This document shows, piece after piece, positions 1 through 7,202 of a stretch of 8,029 nt of DNA (positions are counted from its first letter, which is position 1; every line of letters begins with the position of its first letter). The notes under the pieces were generated by a model, which did no database searches, had not been told where the DNA came from, and saw nothing but the letters and a program-made list of their open reading frames with translations. The translations under genes and the position numbers were made by a program. This stretch comes from Eggerthellaceae bacterium UBA5906 (GTDB lineage: Bacteria; Actinomycetota; Coriobacteriia; Coriobacteriales; Eggerthellaceae), in NCBI GenBank assembly GCA_002431805.1, contig DJEE01000003.1, positions 1 through 8,029 of the forward strand, written 5' to 3'.

Positions 1-42
1 GTGGCCGTGACGAAGTTCGCGCCCGAAGAGAGGAAGTACTAA
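1..42 (+). CDS. C-terminal end of upstream gene, probably fumarate reductase/succinate dehydrogenase flavoprotein subunit (partial)
   Basis: An open frame enters from the left edge and stops at TAA 40-42. Its 13 visible residues end in KFAPEERKY. A short basic tail ending in Arg-x-Tyr is typical of SdhA/FrdA flavoproteins. The next gene starts at the very next base and encodes the iron-sulfur subunit, so the flavoprotein is the expected neighbour. The sequence GAGAGG at 28-33, inside this gene, also serves as ribosome binding site for the next one. Too little is visible to show a FAD or substrate site; the identity rests mainly on operon logic. Confidence 0.6.
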   Translation: MAVTKFAPEERKY

Positions 43-1020
43 ATGGACGTTCGCATGATCACGTTCAACGTGCGTCGTTTCGACGGGCAGCGCACGTTCA
101 ACCAGGAATACGTCATCCCTTATGAGAAAAACACGCTGCTGGGATGCCTCACGAAGATTCGCGAGGAGCAGGACGCCAGCCTGTGCTTTACCAGCGCCTG
201 TCGCCACGCCATCTGCGGCAGCTGTGCCGTGCAGGTCAACGGCAACGCGTATCTGGCCTGCGAGACGCAGCTCGACACGCTGCTGGAGACGTTTAACACC
301 GACGAGCTGTATCTTGAGCCGCTGAACAACCTGCCGGTGGTGCGCGATTTGGTGGTTAACTTCGACGGCGTCGCCGACAAGATGCGCAAGGTGGAGGCCT
401 GGATGTGCCCGCACGCCGGCCGTCACGACCACCTGCAAACGCCCGAGCAGTTCCACCTGATTGCCAAGCCGGCCGACTGCGTGTTGTGCGGCAGCTGCAT
501 CTCGGAGTGTCGCGAGCTTGCCTACGATGACGGCACGTACCTGCCGCCGGCCATGATGAACAAGGCCTACCGCTTCGAGCGCGACAGCCGCGACGGCAAC
601 CACGGCAAGCGCGTGTTGGCGGCGCTGGAGAACAACCTGTGGAAGTGCATCCATTGCCAGCAGTGCTCCACGAAATGCCCCAAGCACATCCCGGTTGCCG
701 AAGAGATCAGCTACTTGCGTCGCCGAGCGCTATCGATGGGGCAGACGAAGTCCGAAGGCGCGCGTCATGCGTACAGCTTCTACAACGACGTGAGGCGCAC
801 GGGCATGCTCAACGAGACGATGCTTGCCCTGCGCACGGAGGGCATGGTGAAGACGGCCGTGAACCGCACGCCGTTTGCCATCCGCATGGTGGCCGCCGGC
901 AAAATGAACCCGCTGCACATGCCGCGCCCGGTCAAGGGCATCGACGATGTGCGCCGCCTGTACGAGTTTGCGGCGAAGCAGCCGAAAGACAGCGATGAGA
1001 AGGAGGTGTCCCGTGGCTAA
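43..1020 (+). CDS. sdhB: Succinate dehydrogenase/fumarate reductase iron-sulfur subunit (B subunit, type E enzyme)
   Basis: This subunit passes electrons between the flavoprotein and the quinone-side subunit through three iron-sulfur clusters. The N-terminal ferredoxin domain (about residues 5-105) has the 2Fe-2S ligands C53, C58, C61 and C73, with the same spacing as FrdB of E. coli. The C-terminal domain has a 4Fe-4S motif C146-x2-C149-x2-C152-x3-C156. The third site reads C202-x2-C205-x2-C208-x3-C212-Pro. Ordinary SdhB/FrdB lack the second of these cysteines and bind 3Fe-4S, so a 4Fe-4S cluster is expected here, as proposed for SdhABE-type enzymes. At 325 residues it is longer than the usual 230-260. 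The extra part is a C-terminal tail from about residue 235 with no motif I recognise. The start at 43 follows GAGAGG by 9 bases; an in-frame ATG at 55 is a poorer alternative. Its stop overlaps the next gene. Direction (fumarate reduction or succinate oxidation) cannot be read from the sequence; an anaerobic host would favour fumarate reduction. Confidence 0.95.
   Translation: MDVRMITFNVRRFDGQRTFNQEYVIPYEKNTLLGCLTKIREEQDASLCFTSACRHAICGSCAVQVNGNAYLACETQLDTLLETFNTDELYLEPLNNLPVVRDLVVNFDGVADKMRKVEAWMCPHAGRHDHLQTPEQFHLIAKPADCVLCGSCISECRELAYDDGTYLPPAMMNKAYRFERDSRDGNHGKRVLAALENNLWKCIHCQQCSTKCPKHIPVAEEISYLRRRALSMGQTKSEGARHAYSFYNDVRRTGMLNETMLALRTEGMVKTAVNRTPFAIRMVAAGKMNPLHMPRPVKGIDDVRRLYEFAAKQPKDSDEKEVSRG
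1000..1008 (+). promoter_or_regulatory. Strong ribosome binding site that sets the GTG start at 1013
   Basis: AAGGAGGTG is close to a perfect anti-16S match. It lies inside the end of the iron-sulfur subunit gene, with GGAGG at 1002-1006, six bases before GTG 1013. The frame stays open upstream to an ATG at 947, but that start has no such site and would add 22 residues unrelated to the CCG family. The protein from 1013 begins directly with the family's FFPGC strand. Confidence 0.9.
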
Positions 1021-1909
1021 GCATCGCTACGCGTTTTTCCCGGGGTGCACGCTTGAAAGCGCCGCGGGCGAGCTGAAAATCGCCACGCTGAAAACGTGCG
1101 AGCGCCTAGGAATCGAGCTTGAGGAAATCGAGGGCTGGACGTGCTGCGGCGCGGCGCAAATCCAGGACATCGATGATTTTCTGGGCGTGGCCGTGAACGC
1201 ACGCAACATCGCGCTGGCCGAGGCCGCCGGGTTCGACCGCATCTTAACCGTGTGCAACACGTGCACGCTTATGCTGCGCACGGCGAAAAAGCGCCTGGAC
1301 GAGGACGCTGAGCTGCGCGCGAAAGTCAACGAGGCGCTTGCCGAAAGCGGCCTTGAGTACAAGGGCACGTGCGAGATCACGCACTACCTGTGGGTGCTGG
1401 TGGACGAGCGCGAGTACGGCCTGGAAGAGCTGCGCCGCCACGTGACAAACCCGCTTTCGAATTTGTCGGTGGCAAACTTCTACGGGTGCCACATTTTGAT
1501 GCCGCCTGACGTGATGGGCTTTGAGAACCCGCGCAACCCGCGCTCTATGGAGATGCTGGCTGAAGCGCTGGGCGCGCGCAACGTGGATTTCGAGCAGCGC
1601 TTGGCTTGCTGCGGCTTCCACAGCATCTACCCGGCCGAGCGCGAGGCGCTGTTGTCAAACGGCACCAGCTGCCTGACGGCGAAAGATGCCGGCGCGGATT
1701 GCCTGGTCACGCCCTGCCCGCTGTGCCATATGGCCATAGACATGTGGCAGGCTGATGCGCAAAAGCAGTACGCGGCCGACATCACCATGCCCACGCTGCA
1801 CCTGCCGCAGCTGGTGGGTCTGGCGCTGGGCTTTTCGGCTAAGGAAATGGCCGTGAACCGCCATATGGTCAACGCCACGAAAATGCTGTCGCAGAAGCTG
1901 GCGTCCTAG
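1013..1909 (+). CDS. sdhE: CCG-domain (HdrB-like) subunit of fumarate reductase/succinate dehydrogenase, SdhE/MfrE type
   Basis: The 298-residue protein has two cysteine-rich CCG domains, as in HdrB of heterodisulfide reductase and in SdhE/MfrE of non-classical succinate:quinone oxidoreductases. Domain 1 has C12 (in FFPGCTLE), C44-C45-G46 and C81-x2-C84. Domain 2 has C159, C199-C200-G201 and C235-x2-C238. All ten motif cysteines are present, so both domains should be competent for cluster or zinc binding. There is no signal peptide and no clear membrane helix. In the family this subunit replaces the haem-carrying anchor and is thought to sit on the membrane face and exchange electrons with (methyl)menaquinone. 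The GTG start overlaps the previous gene's stop by eight bases, implying translational coupling. The name SdhE here means the CCG subunit, not the unrelated flavinylation factor of the same name. A generic HdrB-like oxidoreductase is the main alternative, but the operon position argues for the SdhE role. Confidence 0.9.
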   Translation: MAKHRYAFFPGCTLESAAGELKIATLKTCERLGIELEEIEGWTCCGAAQIQDIDDFLGVAVNARNIALAEAAGFDRILTVCNTCTLMLRTAKKRLDEDAELRAKVNEALAESGLEYKGTCEITHYLWVLVDEREYGLEELRRHVTNPLSNLSVANFYGCHILMPPDVMGFENPRNPRSMEMLAEALGARNVDFEQRLACCGFHSIYPAEREALLSNGTSCLTAKDAGADCLVTPCPLCHMAIDMWQADAQKQYAADITMPTLHLPQLVGLALGFSAKEMAVNRHMVNATKMLSQKLAS

Positions 1910-1910
1910 C

Positions 1911-2525
1911 ATGGGCGCGCAAGGCTGCCTGGCGGCGGAGTCGGTGACCGTGGCCGTGCGCGAGGCCCGCCGTGGGGCTGTGGTTGCCGGCTGCGGCGGA
2001 CATGCGGGCGAAAACACTTGCGGCGGCTATGCCGCCTACGGTATTGATCGGGCTGAGGCGCTTATCGACGAGCTGGCGTGCCATATGCGCGCAGCTGGGG
2101 AAATCGATGCAGCTGGCAAGGTGCGCACGGCAGATGCCGGGCTTGAGGGCTCGTACGTGCTTGAACAGAAGGCGAAGCTGGTGTGGATGGCCGGTGCGGA
2201 TGCGGCGTACGTGGTGCCCTCGGGTCAGGATTGGGCGCACGATGCCTTAGGCGATGCCTGCGTGGTGCCAGGGGTGGTGTACTCCGACGATGAGCCGTTT
2301 TTGGAAGGCGAGGCGTGCGTGAGCGGGTACTTCCAGGCAGATGCCGACGGGCGTTGGGCGCGCGTGGAGTCCGGGCGTGCGCCGCTTGCTGGCACAAGCG
2401 TGGCGTGGCGCGCATCGCTGGAAGAGTTTCCCGAGGTCATGGCACAGCTTGAGGAGTGCATGGGCGTATCGGGGTACCGTCACGTCGCCGAGCAGGCGGC
2501 CTTGCAAGCGCTTGCGGGCGCATGA
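1911..2525 (+). CDS. Unrecognised 204-residue protein, last gene of the fumarate reductase operon
   Basis: I do not recognise this protein. Its ATG comes one base after the stop of the CCG subunit gene, with no good ribosome binding site, so it is probably translated by coupling. The reading frame is uninterrupted and its high-GC codon use resembles the neighbours. Seven cysteines are visible (C6, C28, C37, C57, C117, C136, C183), with C28 and C37 in a glycine-rich stretch (GCGGHAGENTCGG, 27-39). They do not form a ferredoxin, CCG or zinc-finger pattern. There is no signal peptide and no membrane helix; the protein is acidic and Ala/Gly-rich, with a probable helical C-terminus from about residue 167. 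Position suggests a job tied to the reductase, such as an accessory subunit or assembly factor, but that is guilt by association only. A hairpin terminator follows, so it closes the operon. Confidence 0.75.
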   Translation: MGAQGCLAAESVTVAVREARRGAVVAGCGGHAGENTCGGYAAYGIDRAEALIDELACHMRAAGEIDAAGKVRTADAGLEGSYVLEQKAKLVWMAGADAAYVVPSGQDWAHDALGDACVVPGVVYSDDEPFLEGEACVSGYFQADADGRWARVESGRAPLAGTSVAWRASLEEFPEVMAQLEECMGVSGYRHVAEQAALQALAGA

Positions 2526-2572
2526 TGCTTGCGGGCGTGAACATGATAGGATAACGGGAACATTACGAAGAT

Positions 2573-2599
2573 GCCGCCGGCGCGTTTGCCGGCGGCTTT
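2573..2599 (+). terminator. Intrinsic terminator after the fumarate reductase operon
   Basis: A perfect 9-bp GC-only stem (GCCGCCGGC / GCCGGCGGC) with a 6-base loop at 2582-2587 is followed by TTT and then C-rich sequence. The stem is strong but the U-tract is short, so some read-through into the regulator gene is possible. It starts 48 bases after the last stop codon. Confidence 0.7.
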
Positions 2600-2614
2600 C
2601 CCGCGTTTGGGTGT

Positions 2615-2628
2615 AAGGTGCCTACCTT
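2615..2628. promoter_or_regulatory. Small dyad in the leader of the LuxR-type gene
   Basis: AAGGT and ACCTT form a perfect 5-4-5 inverted repeat between the terminator and the ribosome binding site of the regulator gene. It could be an operator, perhaps for autoregulation, but a dyad this short may be chance. I could not find a convincing -35/-10 pair in the 49 bases between the terminator and the start codon. Confidence 0.25.
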
Positions 2629-2648
2629 TGAAGAGGGAAAGGACATCA

Positions 2649-4385
2649 ATGGGGAATCAGGTTGAGGGCGCCGCTGTGCCAAAGGCGACAACAAATACCC
2701 GTGCAGCTTTGTGCGCGATTATGGGTTTGGCCTGCATGTTCGGCGGCATTTGGCTGTCGGACGGGCAGCTTTTGGGGGCGAGCGCATCGGAGGTGGGCAC
2801 GCTTGCCATGCGCGTGTGCACCTGCATCGTGTACTGCGCGTTTTTCCTGGTGGCGCGGCGGTTTTCCCAACGCGGCGATGGCGATGTGCGCTGGCTGTTC
2901 GGCGGTGCTGCCGTAGCGGGTCTGGCGCTTTTCGCCGTTGGTGCCGCGTTAAGCCTTCTTGTGCTGCCGGGGCTTGACCGCAACGGGGCCGCATGGTCGG
3001 TTGTGGGCGTGGCGGCGCTGTTCATGGTGAAGGTGGTGGGTGCCCCGGTGAGCGTGGGCTTGGTGTGCTTGTTCGCGCGTCTTGACGGCCGCGTGGTGGT
3101 GCGCTCCTGCACCCTTGGCATGCTGGGTGCGTTTGCCATCTATTCGCTGTTCGTGCAGCAAAGCGTGGCCGAGGTGCTTTCCGCGCGCGGGCTTGTGGCG
3201 GTGTCGGGCGCGCTGCTTGCCGCATCGCTTGTGCTGGCCATGGTTGGGTTCGGCGGCATGCCGGCGCGTCCGGCGCGCGGTGTGCGCACGCCGGTGGTAG
3301 ACGTGCTGGCTGTGCCAGGCGTTGTGAAACGCCCCATCGGCAAAGTGGTCACGCCGGGGTTTGTCATCATGTTGGTGTTCTCGGCCATGATGCTTGGCTT
3401 TTTGCGCAACGGGTTCACCGGCGGCGATTATCATAACGACCCGGTGTCGTTTGCGGCGCTGGCGGGTTTGCTGGTGTTGGCGCTTGCATGGCGCGGCTTG
3501 CGTATCGAGCACGTGTTCTACGGTGCGCTTTTGTGCACGGCCGTGGGCATGTTGCTTGCGCCGTCGGTTGCGTGGTTGCTGCCGGGCCTTGAACAGGTCA
3601 TGTGCGGGTTGGGCACGGCGCTGTTCGAGGTGGTGTCGTTTGCGCTGGTGGTGTGGGCGGCGCGCAACAGCGTTGAGGTGCTGGTGGCCGCGGCGGGCAT
3701 GCGCCTGGCTGCAACGGTGGGCCACCTGCTGGGCACGGTTGTGGTGGCGGCGGGCATGGTTTTGGCGGCCACCCCGGCCGATGCGCTGTTCGCAAGCCAG
3801 CAGCTTATGGTGTTCGTGTACCTGGTGCTGCTGATGGTGCTGCTGAAGTTCCCGGGCCTGCAAGCCCCGTTTGCGGTGGCCAGCGATGCCTCGGAGTACA
3901 AGGAAGCCACGCCGGGTGCGTTCGCGCGAGAGCGCGGTGCCGCAAGCGGCGGCGGCGCGGAAGCGACCGGTAGCGGCGCGGATGTTGCTGCAGCGGTGGC
4001 CGGCGGCGCATCACGTGGCGCGGGTTTGCAGTCTGGCGGCGCCAACGGTGCGGCGCTAGCGGGCGGCGTTGCAGTGGCACCCCAAGCGGTTTCCGCAGGT
4101 GTGCCGGTGCCGCTTATGACGCCGGCAGCGGCTAGTGCGCCAGCTGCTCCTGTTGACCCGGTTTCCGTTCCGTGCGACACCATTGCGCGTACGTACCGCC
4201 TGACGGCGCGTGAGCGCGAGGTGCTCGGGCTTATCGCCCACGGCCGCAACATGCCGTTCATGGAGCAGGAGCTGGTCATTTCCCGCAACACGCTCAAAAT
4301 GCACATCCGGCATATCTACACCAAGCTCGACGTGCACAGCAAGCAAGAGATCATCGACATGGTAGAGGCCCTTATCGCCCGCTAG
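2649..4385 (+). CDS. Membrane-bound LuxR-family transcriptional regulator (multi-pass N-terminus, C-terminal HTH)
   Basis: The 578-residue protein has a hydrophobic N-terminal part (about residues 18-400) with roughly 11-12 membrane segments. Clear ones lie near 50-70, 83-106, 154-171, 182-202, 233-251, 266-282, 315-337, 343-373 and 383-400. An Ala/Gly/Pro-rich linker of about 100 residues follows (410-510), then a GerE/LuxR helix-turn-helix (515-576). The HTH shows LTAREREVL at 518-526, G532, and a recognition region ISRNTLKMHIRHIYTKL at 544-560. There is no receiver domain, so the membrane part probably senses a ligand or membrane state and the tethered HTH binds DNA. This architecture is strongly expanded in Coriobacteriia, often beside respiratory reductase genes, as here; control of the upstream operon is an inference. 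The start at 2649 is preceded by AAAGGA (2638-2643), five bases away. The open frame extends back to 2571, but that would run through the terminator hairpin. The ligand is unknown. Confidence 0.9.
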   Translation: MGNQVEGAAVPKATTNTRAALCAIMGLACMFGGIWLSDGQLLGASASEVGTLAMRVCTCIVYCAFFLVARRFSQRGDGDVRWLFGGAAVAGLALFAVGAALSLLVLPGLDRNGAAWSVVGVAALFMVKVVGAPVSVGLVCLFARLDGRVVVRSCTLGMLGAFAIYSLFVQQSVAEVLSARGLVAVSGALLAASLVLAMVGFGGMPARPARGVRTPVVDVLAVPGVVKRPIGKVVTPGFVIMLVFSAMMLGFLRNGFTGGDYHNDPVSFAALAGLLVLALAWRGLRIEHVFYGALLCTAVGMLLAPSVAWLLPGLEQVMCGLGTALFEVVSFALVVWAARNSVEVLVAAAGMRLAATVGHLLGTVVVAAGMVLAATPADALFASQQLMVFVYLVLLMVLLKFPGLQAPFAVASDASEYKEATPGAFARERGAASGGGAEATGSGADVAAAVAGGASRGAGLQSGGANGAALAGGVAVAPQAVSAGVPVPLMTPAAASAPAAPVDPVSVPCDTIARTYRLTAREREVLGLIAHGRNMPFMEQELVISRNTLKMHIRHIYTKLDVHSKQEIIDMVEALIAR

Positions 4386-4414
4386 CGTGTGCTTTACTGC
4401 GTGGTTTGCCGGGC

Positions 4415-4852
4415 CTAGCGCACCACGAGCACGTCGCAACGCAGGTTGCGCACCAGGTAGGTGCTTACCGATCCGAGCATGGCATATTGCAGCTTGCTTA
4501 AGCCGCGCGAGCCGCATACCACGGTGTCGGGGCGCCAGGGGCCAATAAGCCGGCTTGCAAGCGTTTGCTTCACCGGGCCTGCGGCAACGCGCACCTCGGC
4601 AGAGGGGATGCGCGCGTCCGCTCGTGCTTGCGCCAGCACGTCGGCAAGCTCTTCGCACAGCCGCAGCTGCACCGATTCACACAGCGCGTCGTGGTTCGCG
4701 GCGCTTGCATCAGCGGACAGCGCGTCGACAACGTGCCCAAACTGCAGTGCCGCGCCCTCGTCGGCCGCAATGCGCACGGCGCGCTTGGCTACGGTGTGCA
4801 TGGTCTTTCCGCCGTCAAGCGCGGCGAAAACGCGTTTGCAAGAGTTTTCCAT
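4415..4852 (-). CDS. Universal stress protein (UspA family, ATP-binding type)
   Basis: A single-domain Usp of 145 residues, the usual length. It begins with the family strand RVFAALDGG (7-15), including D13, which contacts adenine in ATP-binding members. HVVDA at 40-44 is the typical second strand. The C-terminus has the full G-x2-G-x9-G-S nucleotide motif at G114, G117, G127 and S128, followed by the closing strand CDVLVV (139-144). It should be a cytoplasmic dimer that binds ATP; Usps help cells survive starvation, redox or energy stress, but the specific role is not visible. It converges with the regulator gene (29 bases between the stop codons, with no hairpin terminator between them) and diverges from the malic enzyme gene. 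I saw no confident promoter for it in the 291-base region upstream. Confidence 0.93.
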   Translation of the reverse strand: MENSCKRVFAALDGGKTMHTVAKRAVRIAADEGAALQFGHVVDALSADASAANHDALCESVQLRLCEELADVLAQARADARIPSAEVRVAAGPVKQTLASRLIGPWRPDTVVCGSRGLSKLQYAMLGSVSTYLVRNLRCDVLVVR

Positions 4853-4858
4853 AGGTAG

Positions 4859-4866
4859 CTCCTTTT
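4859..4866 (-). promoter_or_regulatory. Ribosome binding site of the universal stress protein gene
   Basis: On the - strand AAAAGGAG lies six bases before the ATG at 4852-4850. It confirms that start. Confidence 0.85.
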
Positions 4867-4908
4867 AGTGATGCGTGAAAAGCGAACGGCCGCTTTGGGC
4901 AGCGTTGC

Positions 4909-4939
4909 CGCCTGCGCAACACGGTGCGCAGGCGTTTTT
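4909..4939 (+). terminator. Strong + strand intrinsic terminator in the usp / malic enzyme intergenic region
   Basis: A perfect 10-bp stem (CGCCTGCGCA / TGCGCAGGCG) with a 6-base loop (4919-4924) is followed directly by TTTTT at 4935-4939. The T-run makes it a + strand terminator; the opposite side has no T-run. The nearest + strand gene to its left is the LuxR-type regulator ending at 4385, more than 500 bases away, with usp on the other strand in between. It may end regulator read-through and insulate the malic enzyme operon. On the - strand the same hairpin could sit in the usp leader if the usp promoter lies to its right. Confidence 0.85.
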
Positions 4940-4973
4940 CCTGCAATCATTTGTACCGCCCCATGTCAGCGGG

Positions 4974-5000
4974 CGAAACACACCTGATGGGTGTATTTCG
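4974..5000. promoter_or_regulatory. Near-perfect inverted repeat, candidate operator between usp and malic enzyme genes
   Basis: The arms CGAAACACACC and GGTGTATTTCG pair at 10 of 11 positions (C4979 opposite A4995 is the mismatch) around the 5-base spacer TGATG. No T-run follows in either direction, so it is unlikely to be a terminator. Its centre (4987) lies about 69 bases before the transcription start expected from the TATAAT at 5044, a distance suited to an activator bound upstream. The protein that binds it cannot be named from the sequence. Confidence 0.5.
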
Positions 5001-5043
5001 GGGAGAGCGCTCGCGGCGGGCGGGCGGCTTGGCGTGCAAGGGG

Positions 5044-5049
5044 TATAAT
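5044..5049 (+). promoter_or_regulatory. -10 box of the malic enzyme-tmk-holB operon promoter
   Basis: TATAAT is a perfect sigma70-type -10 hexamer in otherwise GC-rich DNA. At 16-18 bases upstream the sequence is only GC-rich (CGGGCG at 5021-5026), so there is no recognisable -35 box, and there is no extended -10 TG. Transcription would start near 5056, leaving a leader of about 88 bases. The missing -35 fits a promoter that depends on an activator, possibly bound at the dyad at 4974-5000. Confidence 0.6.
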
Positions 5050-5143
5050 CCTGCAGGGAAAATTCGTCGCCCGCTTGGGGGCGAACACGTTGGCGCTACG
5101 CGGCGCTTGACGCGTCGCAAACACGGAAGGAACAGCGAAGAGC

Positions 5144-6298
<1,155 letters not shown>

Positions 6299-6302
6299 CA
6301 AC

Positions 6303-7196
6303 GTGACGCACATTCACAACACCGGCATCGTCAGCGAGGTGCCCACCGTGCGCGAGCCTCGGCAAACCGCGCCTGCGGGCACCCCTGCCGCGGCCCCCGC
6401 GCCCGCCGCCCCTGCGCAAGAGCAGGTGCCCGAGCGCGGCGTGTTCATCACGTTCGAAGGCGGCGACGGCGCGGGCAAAACCACGCACATCCGCTTTTTG
6501 GCCAACGCGCTTACCGCCATGGGGCGCGAGGTTGTGTGTCTGCGCGAGCCGGGCGGCACCGATGTGGGCGAACAGCTGCGCGGCGTGGTGCTCAGCCCGG
6601 CCAACGGTAGCATGTGCGACGCGTCCGAGCTGCTTATTTACGAAGCGGCCCGCGCGCAGCTTGTCAGCGAGGTTATCGTGCCGGCGCTTTCGCGCGGCGC
6701 CGTGGTGCTGTGCGACCGCTTCACCGATTCCACGGTGGCGTACCAAGGTTATGGTCGCGGGCTTGACCGCGCGTTCGTGGACGCGGCCAACGCGTTTGCA
6801 TGCCAGGGGCTTGTGCCCGACCGCACCATTTTGCTGGTTGCCGGTGGCACCACGGCCGAGGGCCTGGCGCGTGCCACGCGCCGTGCGGGTGCCGACCGCA
6901 TGGAGCGTGCGGGGGAAGATTTCCACGCACGCGTGAACGCGGCGTTTCTGGACATCGCCCGTCGCGACCCTGCGCGCGTGCGCATGGTGCAATCCTCAGG
7001 CCGCAAATCCCATACTGCCGTGCAGGTGTTTGCCCAGCTGGCAGACTTGTTCCCGTGGATGGGCGAATTCGTTCGGCAAAACGAGGCGTATTTCGAGCGC
7101 CTAGACGTGCAGCGCGCGCACGAGGGCCGCGTGGACTATCGCGACGACGTGCGTCCGGCCGCGGCGCACGCCGCCGACGCAGATGGAAAGCAGTAG
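6303..7196 (+). CDS. tmk: Thymidylate kinase with Pro/Ala-rich N-terminal extension
   Basis: Phosphorylates dTMP to dTDP with ATP, an essential step of dTTP synthesis. The core starts at about residue 46 and shows the P-loop FEGGDGAGKTT (51-61), the REPGGT motif (81-86), DRFTDSTVAYQG (138-149) and a lid-like segment around R191-E201 ending in ADRMER. Before the core lie about 45 residues rich in Pro and Ala (22-38), and after it a tail of about 45 residues, so at 297 residues it is clearly longer than the usual 205-215. I chose GTG 6303 because AGGA at 6291-6294 lies 8 bases upstream and the gap to malic enzyme is only four bases. GTG at 6426 (residue 42) would give a standard-length N-terminus but has only a weak ribosome binding site, so the extension is not certain. 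The acidic residue usual after the LLV strand is replaced by Ala-Gly (180-181). The gene is followed six bases later by holB. Confidence 0.93.
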   Translation: MTHIHNTGIVSEVPTVREPRQTAPAGTPAAAPAPAAPAQEQVPERGVFITFEGGDGAGKTTHIRFLANALTAMGREVVCLREPGGTDVGEQLRGVVLSPANGSMCDASELLIYEAARAQLVSEVIVPALSRGAVVLCDRFTDSTVAYQGYGRGLDRAFVDAANAFACQGLVPDRTILLVAGGTTAEGLARATRRAGADRMERAGEDFHARVNAAFLDIARRDPARVRMVQSSGRKSHTAVQVFAQLADLFPWMGEFVRQNEAYFERLDVQRAHEGRVDYRDDVRPAAAHAADADGKQ

Positions 7197-7202
7197 GCGT
7201 GT

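Noticed and set aside
2522..2554. A ten-codon mini-frame starting at an ATG that overlaps the stop of the unknown gene (ATGA)
   Set aside because: Too short, with no ribosome binding site and nothing to suggest a leader peptide.
2949..3863. A 304-codon open frame on the - strand inside the regulator gene
   Set aside because: Its product is a His/Arg/Gln-rich string with no domain, as expected from the antisense of a high-GC gene. The + strand frame has clear membrane segments and an HTH.
3882..4178. GC-rich repetitive DNA, considered as a repeat array
   Set aside because: It is in frame, without a constant repeat unit, and codes for the Ala/Gly-rich linker of the regulator.
4380..4420. Inverted repeat CGCTAG / CTAGCG flanking the luxR-usp convergent gap, considered as a two-way terminator
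   Set aside because: Only 6 bp of stem around a 29-base loop, with no T-run on either strand; it arises mostly from the two stop-codon contexts.
5107..5112. TTGACG resembling a -35 box just ahead of malic enzyme
   Set aside because: No -10-like hexamer lies 16-18 bases downstream, where the ribosome binding site region sits.
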